Of a DNA stretch of 64,000 nucleotides, positions 1 to 9,310 are shown piece after piece. The notes beneath the pieces were generated by a model. It did no database searches. It was not told the DNA's origin and saw only the letters and a program-made list of their open reading frames with translations. The DNA comes from Antarcticibacterium arcticum (lineage in GTDB: Bacteria > Bacteroidota > Bacteroidia > Flavobacteriales > Flavobacteriaceae), in assembly GCF_007993795.1 (NCBI RefSeq), contig NZ_CP042476.1, forward strand, positions 620,001 through 684,000, in the 5' to 3' direction. The translations under genes were made by a program, and so were the position numbers. Numbering within the stretch: the stretch's first letter is position 1; each line of letters opens with the position of its first letter.

Positions 1-90
1 GCAAATACTTTATTTCTAAAATCCTATATGACCAGGTTCCTTGAAAACCGGAATAAGGTGATCAAAGAGTTTGCAGAAAGTGGAAGGTGA
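1..90 (+). CDS. C-terminal end of an unidentified protein (partial)
   Basis: The first frame is open from base 1 to a TGA at 88-90 and reads as a plausible, charged, alpha-helical C-terminus of about 29 residues (contains KSYMTRFLENRNKVIKEF). The rest lies outside the window, so no family can be named. It is too short to exclude chance. The 100 bases after it hold no ORF. Confidence 0.35.
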   Translation, partial: ANTLFLKSYMTRFLENRNKVIKEFAESGR

Positions 91-191
91 AAGGAAATTA
101 TGCCCGAACCCCAAAGGGAGTAAGAGTTTTGAAAACCGCTAATATGGAGCAATTCAACCCTGCACCCTCCGGCTCAAATATCTAATATTCT

Positions 192-983
192 TTAAAATCC
201 CCATGGATCTTCAGCATTGAGGTAAGGACTGGCGAATGTTGTCCAGGAAGTGGTGTTTAATTCCCTGCCGTCAATATTCATTGGAGTGAACCTAACTTTA
301 TAGTTTCCCTTTTTGTTATATGTAAAAGCCCCGGAACACATGTTATGACCCACGTAGAGTTTGCCCTTCCATTCCTGAATGTAATAGGTGGTTAATTTCC
401 CTGTGGTAAGATCCATTACTTCAGTTTTAAACCATATTTGAGCATTAGCTTTTTCTGAAATATTAAAAATGGCATTTGCTTCGGGACCACAACCATAGAA
501 TTGCACATTGGTTTCAGCAAAAACAATTTTTAAATTTTTATCGAGGGGTGCTGCATTTTGCAATCCAGTTGTTTCCCAATAGACCATTTCATCTTCTTTT
601 TTTAGGGGATTATATCGCTGGTTAAAATTCTTCAGGATGTCCTCATCAGGTTTGGCTGAAAGTTTTAAGTAGTACTTCCTGTTTGGCAACAGGCTTTGAA
701 CAGGTTTAAATATAGCCTGGGTAAGCATCATTTGCCCCCGAAGGATTCCCTTAAGCTCTAAAATGATCTTTTCCCCATCATCTGTTTCCAGGTAAACTTC
801 CCGTGTTCCAAGCGCTTCAATTTGTGGTTGACTATAGGCATAACCTTCTACAATAAACATAGGATTGAGGCTTATCTCCTTTTGCTGCGGAAAAAACTGT
901 ATCCCGCTCATAGTACATTCATAATTTCCGGCTTGAATGGAAAGGGTAAGGCTAAGGCGGAAAAATAAGGAAAGATATTTCAT
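192..983 (-). CDS. Secreted protein of unknown function
   Basis: A 263-residue protein with a short basic start and a hydrophobic stretch (about residues 5-18) that looks like a cleavable signal peptide, so it is probably periplasmic or surface exposed. The mature part is rich in beta-strand patterns. Its opening segment resembles the Ig-like surface domains common in Bacteroidota, with an NPMFIVEGYAYSQ-type strand, and two cysteines near residues 164 and 216 could form a disulfide. I do not recognise a family or catalytic motif. It stands alone, with 120 bp to the next gene on the same strand. Confidence 0.6.
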   Translation of the reverse strand: MKYLSLFFRLSLTLSIQAGNYECTMSGIQFFPQQKEISLNPMFIVEGYAYSQPQIEALGTREVYLETDDGEKIILELKGILRGQMMLTQAIFKPVQSLLPNRKYYLKLSAKPDEDILKNFNQRYNPLKKEDEMVYWETTGLQNAAPLDKNLKIVFAETNVQFYGCGPEANAIFNISEKANAQIWFKTEVMDLTTGKLTTYYIQEWKGKLYVGHNMCSGAFTYNKKGNYKVRFTPMNIDGRELNTTSWTTFASPYLNAEDPWGF

Positions 984-1104
984 AATTGCAGAGATTATAA
1001 AGCGATAAGTAGCAGCAATTGTTGTTCCGAACAGTTGAAGGGTTTAATATGTAATCATTTTTATTTCCCGGCAAATGCAACCATATATGATTATCTGGCA
1101 GTGA

Positions 1105-1632
1105 TTAAAAAGTAGCTTTATACGTAACGTCAAATCTTACTTCACTAACTTGATTTGAATTTATAGTAACTGGAAAGATCGCGGTTGAACTATGAAAGTT
1201 TGAATAAAATTTACCATCCTCTTTTACAAACAGGCTATAATCTCCGGGTTCAAGTTCAACTTGAAAGAATCCATCGCTATCAGATTCTACCATGGCTACC
1301 AGGTTTGTATTTATTGCCGAATAAAAGGGGGTGAAACCTATTTGTTCCACATCAGCATTTGTGGTCAATTCATACACATATACCTCTCTCTTAACCTGGC
1401 AAATCGTTCCTCGTCCCACCGGCATGAAATCGCCGCTCCAAAACCACACGTCTCCCCACAGTCCTTGTTCAATGGAGACTTTCTGGTTGTTCCTGGGTGG
1501 ATTGGTTTGTGAATAACAATTTGATTCCGGTTTAGAATCAACGCTACAGGATATAAAAGGCATTATTATTAAAACTGCAAATACTAACCGAAGAAGTCGG
1601 TTTTTGAATGAATTAATCAGGTTTAATTGCAA
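1105..1632 (-). CDS. Lipoprotein with a carboxypeptidase-regulatory-like domain
   Basis: 175 residues. The N-terminus carries basic residues, a hydrophobic core and the lipobox FISC (Cys about residue 29), so it should be lipidated. The C-terminal 80 residues contain the pattern 'D.DGFF.VEL.PGDYSLFVK', typical of the transthyretin-like carboxypeptidase regulatory fold that often serves as a binding or stalk domain. No enzyme domain is attached. It probably sits on the outer membrane. The specific ligand is unknown. Confidence 0.6.
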   Translation of the reverse strand: MQLNLINSFKNRLLRLVFAVLIIMPFISCSVDSKPESNCYSQTNPPRNNQKVSIEQGLWGDVWFWSGDFMPVGRGTICQVKREVYVYELTTNADVEQIGFTPFYSAINTNLVAMVESDSDGFFQVELEPGDYSLFVKEDGKFYSNFHSSTAIFPVTINSNQVSEVRFDVTYKATF

Positions 1633-1714
1633 TGGTAAGATTTAAATGACAATAATATTAAAATTTCATTATCCGGCATGGATGCCGGGGGCAGAACCCG
1701 TGTTTTGTGACAGA

Positions 1715-2266
1715 CTAACGGTTCTTTAATTGGTTTTCCAGTTCAGCAATTCTTTCAGAACTTTTTTTAATAGCTATCCGGGCAGCTAACCTTAATTCAA
1801 GTTCGTCTACTACTATCGCTGCCATTTCCTCCAAGATATCCAATTGGCCCTTATGAATAAACCGCTGTTTCTTGTCAATTATACAAAGTGTACCAAGATT
1901 GTGTCCGTCTTTGGTTTGCAGGGGAGCAGCCGCATAAAACCTTAGTCCAAAATCACTGCAAACCAGCGGATTTGTCATGCAGCGTGGATCTTCAATAGCA
2001 TTTTCCACAAGATAAACATCTTTAGAAAGTATTGCTGAAGCACATAAGCCGGGCTCCCGGTCAATCTGTTTCACACCTTCAAGTCCATATTGGGATTTAA
2101 ACCAAATTCTGTCCTCGTCTACTATACTTATGATTGCTATTGGCACGTTAAACATCTTGGAGGCCAAAACTGTTATACGGTCAAAATTACCATCTTTTGG
2201 AGTATCAAGGATGTCATAGCGGTTTACCGCTTTAATTCTTTCTGTTTCAATAGTATTTAATTCCAT
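1715..2266 (-). CDS. GAF domain protein
   Basis: 183 residues. Almost the whole protein is one GAF domain (about 20-160): the segments DRITVLASKMFNVPIAIIS, DEDRIWFKSQYGL and the later YAAAPLQTKDGHNLGTLCI are hallmarks of GAF sensor domains that precede kinases or cyclases. Here no output domain follows, only a short helical tail (IKKSSERIAELENQLK) that may be a coiled coil. It probably acts as a cytosolic small-molecule or redox sensor working through a partner. No neighbour suggests the partner. Confidence 0.75.
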   Translation of the reverse strand: MELNTIETERIKAVNRYDILDTPKDGNFDRITVLASKMFNVPIAIISIVDEDRIWFKSQYGLEGVKQIDREPGLCASAILSKDVYLVENAIEDPRCMTNPLVCSDFGLRFYAAAPLQTKDGHNLGTLCIIDKKQRFIHKGQLDILEEMAAIVVDELELRLAARIAIKKSSERIAELENQLKNR

Positions 2267-2433
2267 AATGAAAGATGTGAATGGTCTAAATTAAGAAATT
2301 TTTTTATATTGTTTACTCTTTAAATCCGGATATGGGGGATTGTTGAAAACTGTGAATCAATATATTAGCACTTTCAGCGCTTATACCTTGCGTAGATCGC
2401 GCTTCGAAGGAAGAGGAGTGAGAGGTTTTATCA

Positions 2434-3171
2434 TTATTTCATAGCCTCAAATTCTTTTTGGCCTATTTGGTTTTCGGTGATGGTTAATTGTGGCCGTACA
2501 GTAATTATTCCCGGAATAGCTCCCCCTCTTACAAAGTATTCTTTTCCTTTTTCAACCTTGATCTTAATTTCTTCTTTAGTTTCCGTTATGGCAAAAAAAC
2601 TTTGATCTCCAAAATTTTTGGTTTGGAGGACAAACTTTTCGCCTCCTCTCAGTCGGCCCAGGATGGAGTCATTTCCGTCTTTTATTTTATATCCGAAGGA
2701 TCCTAAGGCAGCTACAGATAATTTAGGTCTGTAAAAATGAATTAATGCATAATTACTGTCCTCCGGAAGTCTGGATTTGTTTTTTTGATCCCTTTTTTTA
2801 GATATATTAGCTATAGCCACCGCATCCAGATTCCGGTATATTTTAGCCTGTAACCTGTAACAGGTACTGCCCAAAAATGCCGGTTCTGTTAGTTCAACAA
2901 TTTTAATAATATTAGCACCGGCCTCTCTGGCTTTTGCGGTGGCATCCTCAATTACCTTCAAGTAGCCGCATTCTATTGTAAACCCGGAATCCCCAATTTT
3001 TATATCTCCCACAAATTCAGAATTTTCAGGCAGGGTTTCCTTTTCGGTTAGAACAACTATAGGATCGCTGTTTTGAAGCTTTGAGAAATTTTGATGGGCC
3101 AATTGGGTTGAAATGCTGGTAGCACAACCTGTGAATAAGATGATACCGGGGAGGAGGAATAGTTTTTTCAT
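2434..3171 (-). CDS. Lipoprotein of unknown function
   Basis: 245 residues. A type II signal peptide ends in the lipobox FTGC (Cys15). The first half resembles small Bacteroidota lipoproteins with a conserved core '..VGDIKIGDSGFTIECGY..V...A...AREAGANIIKI', a fold seen in proteins of unknown function. The second half (about 140-245) has a beta-rich repeat with 'YALIHFYRP', similar to DUF2846-type domains. The role is not known. It is probably attached to the inner leaflet of the outer membrane. Confidence 0.6.
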   Translation of the reverse strand: MKKLFLLPGIILFTGCATSISTQLAHQNFSKLQNSDPIVVLTEKETLPENSEFVGDIKIGDSGFTIECGYLKVIEDATAKAREAGANIIKIVELTEPAFLGSTCYRLQAKIYRNLDAVAIANISKKRDQKNKSRLPEDSNYALIHFYRPKLSVAALGSFGYKIKDGNDSILGRLRGGEKFVLQTKNFGDQSFFAITETKEEIKIKVEKGKEYFVRGGAIPGIITVRPQLTITENQIGQKEFEAMK

Positions 3172-3392
3172 TAAGCTTTATTGAGCAGGAACACGTATTT
3201 TAGATTCTTTAATTTCATTTTATTTTTATTTGCTTCTAACGCTATTGTAACAGGACATAAGACTTCAAGGCGCTTTTCGTTTATTTCGTAATTGTACCAA
3301 GCTCAAACCTGCCTGCCGGTAGGCATGTTCATAAAATCGCAGATTCGGCGGAGTCAAACTTTGTGCAGCGACTGAAGACTTCGCAAAGTCGT
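3172..3392. other. Intergenic region with a short dispersed palindrome
   Basis: No ORF. It contains one copy of a short palindrome (about 3308-3322, CCTGCC/GGTAGGC) that recurs in other intergenic spaces of this window (9242, 13378, 57005, 61654). Such elements are common extragenic repeats in flavobacteria. It may also act as the terminator of the lipoprotein or peptidase transcripts. Confidence 0.4.
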
Positions 3393-5684
3393 TTAATTCA
3401 AAATAACCTCCATTGCTTTTTCTAAAAATTCGTCCCGTCCTTCTTTAAAGCCAACAATAGATTTATTGACATATATATCCGGTAATACTCCTATGGCATG
3501 AAGTTGAGAACCATCGTGCTTTACCACCTTCATTCCGGTCCAACTAATACTGAAATTTCCTAAAAGTGTAAAAGGGTTTATATTCCCATTTGTGCCTGCA
3601 GTGGGTTGACCCACTATAGTTGCTAATTCATATCCTTCAATAAAACTCATATAGCTTTCAGCATAGCTTATAGCCCTTCCATCAATAATAAATACAACTT
3701 TTTTATCTCCTAAATATGGTTTCCGTGGTTGTAGCTCCCAGCCAAAATATTCAAATCCTGTACTCTTTTCCTGATCAGGATAAACTGTTTTAGGAACTCT
3801 CATCCACTGTTTGGAATCGTCCTTTTCTTTCAAAAGATGTGAGATAAAACCATGGTTTCCGTTAGGGTAACCTCTTAGATCGCAAATTATTCCTTTTGCC
3901 TGTTGTAGTTGTGGTAAAAGGGAAGTAATGGTGTCCATCTCTATTTTGCTGAGGTTGAGATAATAAATATTTTCATCCAGCAGTTTATAATCATTTTCCT
4001 GCATGGCTACATCATTATAACCATATTCATATTTGTGTTCGCGGTTCAGGGTAATATTTTTATTTTTTATCTCTAAAACCATTTGCTCGCCTTTTTCACC
4101 CAAAAGGCTTTTGTGTTGCGCTCTATAATTTAACCATCCTTTAGTGCCTGCCGAAATTCTGGAATTAATTTCCTTAAAATAAGATTCTGGTAATTGATTA
4201 TTGACTTTGGTGACTATATCGCCAACTTGTATTCCTGAACTCTCATCTTTAACCCTGGTAACAACCAACTTCCCTTCAATCCACTCCCAGTTAATGGGTG
4301 GAATATATTCCCGGGTTTCAGGACCATTCACATGGATATGCCCATCTTTTAAAGGTGCAGTAAATTTTTGCAAAGTGACAAGATGATCATATTCCGTTTG
4401 GTCATTGAAGCTTCTATGTAAAGCGGTTGTTAATTCTTTTTCCCAATCCACATCCACTTCATCAAAGTAGGGGTAAAAATGTTGGAACACATTGTATGTG
4501 TTTATGACATTTCCTAAGAAAACCGATTGATTGTCCAGACTTTCATTTACACTGTTCAACTTCTCCTGTAAAGAGTCAAAGCCTGTGCTTTCAGGGTATG
4601 TAATTTCAGCATTACCATACAGGTTTAAAGGTATCTGAGCAAAAATGCCGTCACCAATTTCTTTTTCTATGAGCTCCCCGAATTTTGGAAAGTAGTCAAA
4701 AAGTTTCGTTCCTTTTACTTTCCTGATCTTTCCTTCATAAGCAATAACCGCACTTTGTTTGCCTTCTTTTCTTTCGCTGGTTGAAACCGAATATGAATAG
4801 CCATTACTGTTCCCTCTCCAATCTGATTGTTCATTTTTGACCCCAATTGTATTAGCTTCAAAATCATTGTTCATTATTGGTATTTCTACCCATTCGTTGT
4901 TCTCTTTGTAATACAAATGGACATCATCGATAAACAAAGTTCCTTTACCTTTCATAAAACTTCCCAGGACCAGCCCTGATGCCAGACCATCTATTGTCCC
5001 CTCAATTTCATATTGGGCCCATTCATTACTTTTAATAGGGTTAGCATCCATATTCTCAAAAAAGCCCATCGTCTTTACAGCCTTATCAACTCTTAACCAT
5101 AAATGCCCCGTACCTTTTGAGCCTTCTTTAAGTTTTGCCCAACCCGTATATTTTATTTCCTTTCCTAAATATTTTTCAGGATCCAGAAATAACGCGAGGC
5201 TACCAAAACTACCTGACTCATCAATTTCAGTATATCTGTTAACTCTAACACTATTATAAACACCACCCTGATTATTCATGCCCAGTGATACACCTTTGTG
5301 TTGCCAGTAGGTTGGGTTATAATCATCCAAAGCGTCTGGTGTGATCATAGCCATATCATAAGCCTGCTTTGTATTAGAGAATACCACTCCTGGCGCGACA
5401 GGTTTAAACAAGTCATTTAATGTAGCAATTACCTCCTCTGTATTATTACATTTTAAAATTTCGCCTGCTCCATAAGCTGCAAAACTGTTCCAATCTATTT
5501 TCGCGGCTTCATCACTGGGATGAAAGTATTTTACATAACCATAAGCTTTAGCAAAAGCTTTTAAATTGCTCACCTTTTCTTGGTGCTCGGTCAGTTTTTC
5601 CTGAGGCTTTTTCTCGTTTGATAGATCTCCTTTACACCCAATTATTAGAAATCCTATTAAAAATATTCTGAATCTTTTTTTCAT
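3393..5684 (-). CDS. S41-family (C-terminal-processing-like) peptidase, lipoprotein
   Basis: 763 residues with lipobox IIGC (Cys17), so predicted to be a membrane-anchored exported protease. A long N-terminal part (30-420) includes a carbohydrate-binding-like beta domain. A PDZ-like segment follows (about 470-540, with SSGIQVGDIVTKVNNQLP). The C-terminal S41 core shows CDLRGYPNG, then VVFIIDGRAISYAES with the expected nucleophilic serine, then VGQPTAGTNG. The lysine of the classical Ser-Lys dyad is not evident after the serine, so it fits the tricorn-like S41 subgroup or a divergent member better than CtpA. The substrate is unknown. Confidence 0.8.
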   Translation of the reverse strand: MKKRFRIFLIGFLIIGCKGDLSNEKKPQEKLTEHQEKVSNLKAFAKAYGYVKYFHPSDEAAKIDWNSFAAYGAGEILKCNNTEEVIATLNDLFKPVAPGVVFSNTKQAYDMAMITPDALDDYNPTYWQHKGVSLGMNNQGGVYNSVRVNRYTEIDESGSFGSLALFLDPEKYLGKEIKYTGWAKLKEGSKGTGHLWLRVDKAVKTMGFFENMDANPIKSNEWAQYEIEGTIDGLASGLVLGSFMKGKGTLFIDDVHLYYKENNEWVEIPIMNNDFEANTIGVKNEQSDWRGNSNGYSYSVSTSERKEGKQSAVIAYEGKIRKVKGTKLFDYFPKFGELIEKEIGDGIFAQIPLNLYGNAEITYPESTGFDSLQEKLNSVNESLDNQSVFLGNVINTYNVFQHFYPYFDEVDVDWEKELTTALHRSFNDQTEYDHLVTLQKFTAPLKDGHIHVNGPETREYIPPINWEWIEGKLVVTRVKDESSGIQVGDIVTKVNNQLPESYFKEINSRISAGTKGWLNYRAQHKSLLGEKGEQMVLEIKNKNITLNREHKYEYGYNDVAMQENDYKLLDENIYYLNLSKIEMDTITSLLPQLQQAKGIICDLRGYPNGNHGFISHLLKEKDDSKQWMRVPKTVYPDQEKSTGFEYFGWELQPRKPYLGDKKVVFIIDGRAISYAESYMSFIEGYELATIVGQPTAGTNGNINPFTLLGNFSISWTGMKVVKHDGSQLHAIGVLPDIYVNKSIVGFKEGRDEFLEKAMEVILN

Positions 5685-6315
5685 TCTAATTACTGATGTT
5701 GTAATAGCTTGTTGGTAGCGTCTCGTATAAAAACAGTGCGAGCGGGCGAGCGTGATTGTCCGCAGGACAATCCGCTGAGCAAACGAGCACGGACTTTCGA
5801 TTAAGCACTAATTTAGCATTGTTTTTATATATTGTTACCTACTTTAGCGACACACACGATTAAGACCGCAAAGATCTCCGTCCGATTATTGGTCCATAGT
5901 TGAGTTTCCTAATCGGCAGTACGAACTTTGGAATAATGCCATCGAGGGGTTTAAATGGTAAAAACACTGCTTTTCCTAAATTCTGCAGGTAGGGTCGCAG
6001 CTCATGAAGTAAGCGGTAGTAAATCTAAAAATTTTCTTAAAATAATTAACATAAAAGCTAAGAAAGTTTTAACAGTAATGGAGAGTTAAGCATTGCAATT
6101 TTCGTTTCCCGTTTACCCTTTACTTTATACAATATTCAGTTTTAAATACTTGTTGCAGGATGTGGCCTGTATATTGGAAATCAGAAGATTGGTCGGTAAT
6201 AACCGGGAAATAGTCTCAAAAATTTAGGAAAACATTGGGATTGGTTTAAAAACCCTAAGGTAATTAAATTTCGTAAATTAAGTAATTGATTATTAACCAG
6301 TTAAAATATTACATT
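5685..6315. other. 630-bp intergenic region with a long imperfect hairpin
   Basis: No convincing gene. At 5736-5790 there is an imperfect palindrome: an exact inner stem GATTGTCC/GGACAATC around a 3-base loop (5754-5772) and outer GTGC/GCAC arms. It lies just upstream of the peptidase start. The rest is A+T-rich. The leader of the downstream CHRD gene begins at its right end. Confidence 0.4.
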
Positions 6316-6843
6316 ATGAAAAATTACATTTTTTATCTCACTGCTTTTTTATTCATTTTCACATCCTGTGAAAAAGAAGAGATGGAACCGGAACTTATGG
6401 AAGCTTCCCTTCAAACTGAACTGGTAAATGGGGAAAAAGCCCATATTAAAAATGTGCAGAGCTTTAAAGCTCATCTTTCCGGAGACCAGGAAGTTCCGCC
6501 TGTAGAGACCAATGCTACGGGACAAACTATTTTCAAGCTTAGCAAAGATGGCAGCACACTTTCTTACAAATTGATTGTTGCAAATATTGAAAATGTAATG
6601 GCAGCCCATATCCATGTAGGGGAAGTTGGAAATAACGGTCCCGTAGCGGTTACTTTGTATTCCGGACTTATAGAGGGAAGAACAAGCGGTGTTCTGGCAG
6701 AAGGTACTATTACAAGTGAGGATATTCCCAATTATACCCTTGCCCAACTTGTAGACATTATGCTTGCTGGCGGCACGTATGTAAATGTGCATACCACGCA
6801 AAATCCCGGCGGAGAAATACGGGGACAAATTTCCGGCAATTGA
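6316..6843 (+). CDS. CHRD-domain lipoprotein
   Basis: The ATG at 6316 gives MKNYIFYLTAFLFIFTSC, a clean type II signal peptide with lipobox FTSC; the in-frame upstream TTG would spoil it, so I use 6316 (175 residues). The mature part is a CHRD domain (about 50-175): SGDQEVPPVETNATG, 'AHIHVGEVGNNGPVAVTLY', and VHTTQNPGGEIRGQI. CHRD domains are beta-rich extracellular modules of poorly defined function. A strong terminator follows directly, so it is probably a single-gene transcript. Confidence 0.85.
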   Translation: MKNYIFYLTAFLFIFTSCEKEEMEPELMEASLQTELVNGEKAHIKNVQSFKAHLSGDQEVPPVETNATGQTIFKLSKDGSTLSYKLIVANIENVMAAHIHVGEVGNNGPVAVTLYSGLIEGRTSGVLAEGTITSEDIPNYTLAQLVDIMLAGGTYVNVHTTQNPGGEIRGQISGN

Positions 6844-6874
6844 AATAAATAATTTTTTTCTCCAAAGAATAATC

Positions 6875-6905
6875 AACAGATCCCTGAAAAGGGGTCTGTT
6901 TTTTT
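6875..6905 (+). terminator. Rho-independent terminator of the CHRD gene
   Basis: A 10-bp stem AACAGATCCC/GGGGTCTGTT (one G-U pair) around the loop TGAAAA is followed by a run of T, 32 bp after the stop codon. Confidence 0.85.
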
Positions 6906-7070
6906 GTTTGTAGTATGTTTTATAAAAGTAGGGATGCGTATGAGATGGGAAACAAGTCTCGGATTACATTGCAGGCCTTATGGAGATCCGGGTATTGTTG
7001 AAAACTGGAAGTGGGATATTGAAAAGGTGGTATTGCGAAATCACGAATTACAAATACATACCCACCTGGA

Positions 7071-8150
7071 TCAATGCCGAAAATTTAAGGTAAAGGTGGT
7101 TCCCACATTGGACTGGCTGCTGGCCTTAATTTCACCTCCCAGGCTATTCATATAACTTTTTACCAAATACAGCCCAATCCCCTTGCTGTCGTGATGGTCT
7201 GTAAACACCTGGTGCAGCTCAAATAACTTTTTTCCGTTTTTTTCCATATCCAGGCCTATGCCGTTGTCTGAAAACTGCATTTGAGTCCCAGCATCCTTTC
7301 TTTCGGCAGTAATGGATATTACCGGTGGTATTCCCGGTTTGGAATATTTTATTGAATTGGTGATTAAGTTTAGAAAAATGCTGTGCAGATAGTATTTGTT
7401 GACCTCCAGGAATTCCACCTCGCCAAGATCTATCACGAATCTGGTATTGGAATTCTCTATTAAAGTGCGAAGGGAGTCTATGATCGTATGAAGTATCTCC
7501 TTTACATTTACTTGCTCTAATCCGGGTTTTAATAACCGGTTTTCCTTAAGGTGGTCTACCTGCTCATTTAAAGTGTCCTTTAATTTTTGAACCGCTTTCC
7601 CTATTAATTCTAGGTACATAAGGGTTTCATCATCTTCTATTGTGGAAAGGTCGAGTAAATTAAACAGGGAGATTAAATTATTTACCGGTGACCTCAAATC
7701 GTGAGCGGTAGTATAACTTAATTTTGTGAGTCCGGAGTTTGTAAAAGTGAGGTCCTTAATACGAAAATGACGATCTTCTTCCAGCTTTTTAAGATGGGTA
7801 ATATTCTTGGAAATGGCATAGATCAATTCTTTCTCGGGTACCGGGATGGAGGTCCAGGTAAGCCACACGATCTCGCCGGTTTTGGTGATATAGCGATTTT
7901 GAAAATGCAGTAAAGGTATTCCCTGCAGGATCGCTGCCCGGGTTTCGGCAGTGTTCTTCTTGTCTTCGGGATGAACAAAATGGCTTATGGGACTGGCAAA
8001 TAATTCCTCCCGGGAAAAGCCCATTAACTTAATGAAAGCGGGATTTACCTCCCGGAAGAATCCGTCAAACCCGGCTATGCACAGGTAATCCTGAGATTGT
8101 GAAAAAAAAGGTTCCAGGTCCGGGGCCTGCTCAATATTTTTAAATTCCAT
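7071..8150 (-). CDS. PAS-domain sensor histidine kinase
   Basis: Starting at the ATG at 8150 gives 359 residues beginning MEFKNIEQAPDL. The frame stays open upstream to 8366 through a tandem-repeat stretch, which I do not take as coding. A PAS domain (about 10-130: DYLCIAGFDGFFREVNPAFIKLMGFSREE) is followed by a HisKA-like helix with the H box AHDLRSPVNN and a HATPase domain with N box NLITNSIKYS and G boxes DNGIGLD and KGIGLYLV. No membrane segment is seen, so it is cytosolic. No response regulator is next to it, so it is an orphan kinase. Confidence 0.85.
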   Translation of the reverse strand: MEFKNIEQAPDLEPFFSQSQDYLCIAGFDGFFREVNPAFIKLMGFSREELFASPISHFVHPEDKKNTAETRAAILQGIPLLHFQNRYITKTGEIVWLTWTSIPVPEKELIYAISKNITHLKKLEEDRHFRIKDLTFTNSGLTKLSYTTAHDLRSPVNNLISLFNLLDLSTIEDDETLMYLELIGKAVQKLKDTLNEQVDHLKENRLLKPGLEQVNVKEILHTIIDSLRTLIENSNTRFVIDLGEVEFLEVNKYYLHSIFLNLITNSIKYSKPGIPPVISITAERKDAGTQMQFSDNGIGLDMEKNGKKLFELHQVFTDHHDSKGIGLYLVKSYMNSLGGEIKASSQSNVGTTFTLNFRH

Positions 8151-8473
8151 AGTAGGTGTAGGATTCAGGTAAAAATAGGTAAAATTAGTTTTGAGTACCC
8201 TCATGATTGTATTTTGTATTTGAGAATTGAGAATTGAGTAGTGAGTATTGAGTATTGAGTTGGATCGTATAAGAATTCTGTAATTTGGAGTGGTTAGGTG
8301 GTGGAATTGAGCTAGGAGATTTTGAAAAATTGTATAGGGTATATTGTAACTGGTGGTTTTGAGCACTCTGGTTTTAAAAGCGCCCGATTAAAATCTGAGC
8401 TAATTATTTCGTAACTTGTATAGGTTGAAGTTAAACCTCTAATCTGGCTTGCGGCCGGTGAGCCAACATCAAA
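8151..8473. repeat. Upstream region with heptamer tandem repeat
   Basis: About 320 bp between the kinase and the divergent lipoprotein gene. 8222-8260 is a degenerate tandem array of a 7-bp unit (GAGTATT/GAGAATT). The reverse complement of the same unit recurs at 57822-57848. The remainder is A+T-rich and should hold both promoters. Confidence 0.6.
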
Positions 8474-9077
8474 ATGAAAAATTTCAGGGTTGGAATCAGT
8501 TCAGTTTCTAAATTCCTAATAAGAGGATTTTTTACCTCTTTGTTTCTCCTGTTGCAATTTGGTTCCCTGAGCTGTTCTTCGGCTAAATCTACATACCCCT
8601 CTCATTGGTCACCAATAATTCCAGATGTTTCTGCAGATTATTCCGGATATTATAATGAAGCTTTGATCCCGCTATTAAGTGGTGCAGCAGTACGTACCAA
8701 AGAGGCAGATTGTATAAAGCATTTTATTATTAATGCCGGCGAGATGAAATATAACGACACCTGCAAAGGAAAAACAGATTCTTTATCTACAGCATATGTC
8801 AGCATATGTCCCAATATCAAATATAGATTTCGATCTTAAACAGGAACAGAAAAAAGAGGGACTACAAATCACTTTTCAACCACGTAGTGTAGCCGGAAAT
8901 CCGGTTGCGGGCTATCAGAAGGAATATGTATACCTTTATAAAGCCCGAGATGGAAGTCTTGTCGTGGAGAAAGTGGATAAGGTTTATGGAATGGCCTATA
9001 TGGTTATTCCGGTGGCTGCCAGTGAACGGTATTGGTATCGGTTTAAGGATGGAAGGGTAGAGGTTATTGAACAGTAA
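8474..9077 (+). pseudogene. Lipoprotein gene interrupted by a 10-bp tandem duplication
   Basis: Two overlapping frames together make one protein. Frame 1 (8474-8839) has a signal peptide with the lipobox-like LSCS and runs to ...DSLSTAYV. Frame 2 continues PISNIDFDLKQ... to the stop at 9077. The break is an exact 10-bp duplication, AGCATATGTC twice, at 8791-8810. Removing one copy joins the frames perfectly into about 197 residues. The function is unknown; the C-terminal 30 residues are duplicated at 13110-13202. It is either a recent loss of function or a phase-variable switch by slippage. Confidence 0.75.
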
Positions 9078-9264
9078 GAAACTGTATTATGTAAAGTGTA
9101 GTATTGCCAAGCAAGGCAGATCTGATCTCCAGAATGAGCAATATAAAGGAAAAGGCCTGGAGTCAGATGGATGAATTTTTTATATCTAAATTTTAATATC
9201 TAACTCCGGACTCCAAACTCTTTACTTCAATCTAAACTCTAACCTGCCTGCGGCAGGCAGGCTC
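8982..9264. repeat. Direct repeat, copy 1 (about 285 bp)
   Basis: Begins inside the 3' end of the broken lipoprotein gene and runs through its downstream spacer to the CCTGCC palindrome. It matches 13110-13400 in the same orientation with scattered substitutions and small indels. The two copies are 4128 bp apart and bracket the metal ATPase and both thioredoxin-like genes. Confidence 0.85.
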
Positions 9265-9310
9265 CTAAAGAGCTAGCGGCAGGCACTAAATACTAAACTC
9301 CTAACTACCC

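Noticed and set aside
6349..6876. Long ORF on the minus strand opposite the CHRD gene
   Set aside because: Shadow of a clear lipoprotein gene with signal peptide and terminator; the antisense protein has no recognisable features.
6904..7155. 83-codon ORF after the CHRD terminator
   Set aside because: It starts in the terminator T-run, overlaps the kinase gene and has no ribosome site or similarity.
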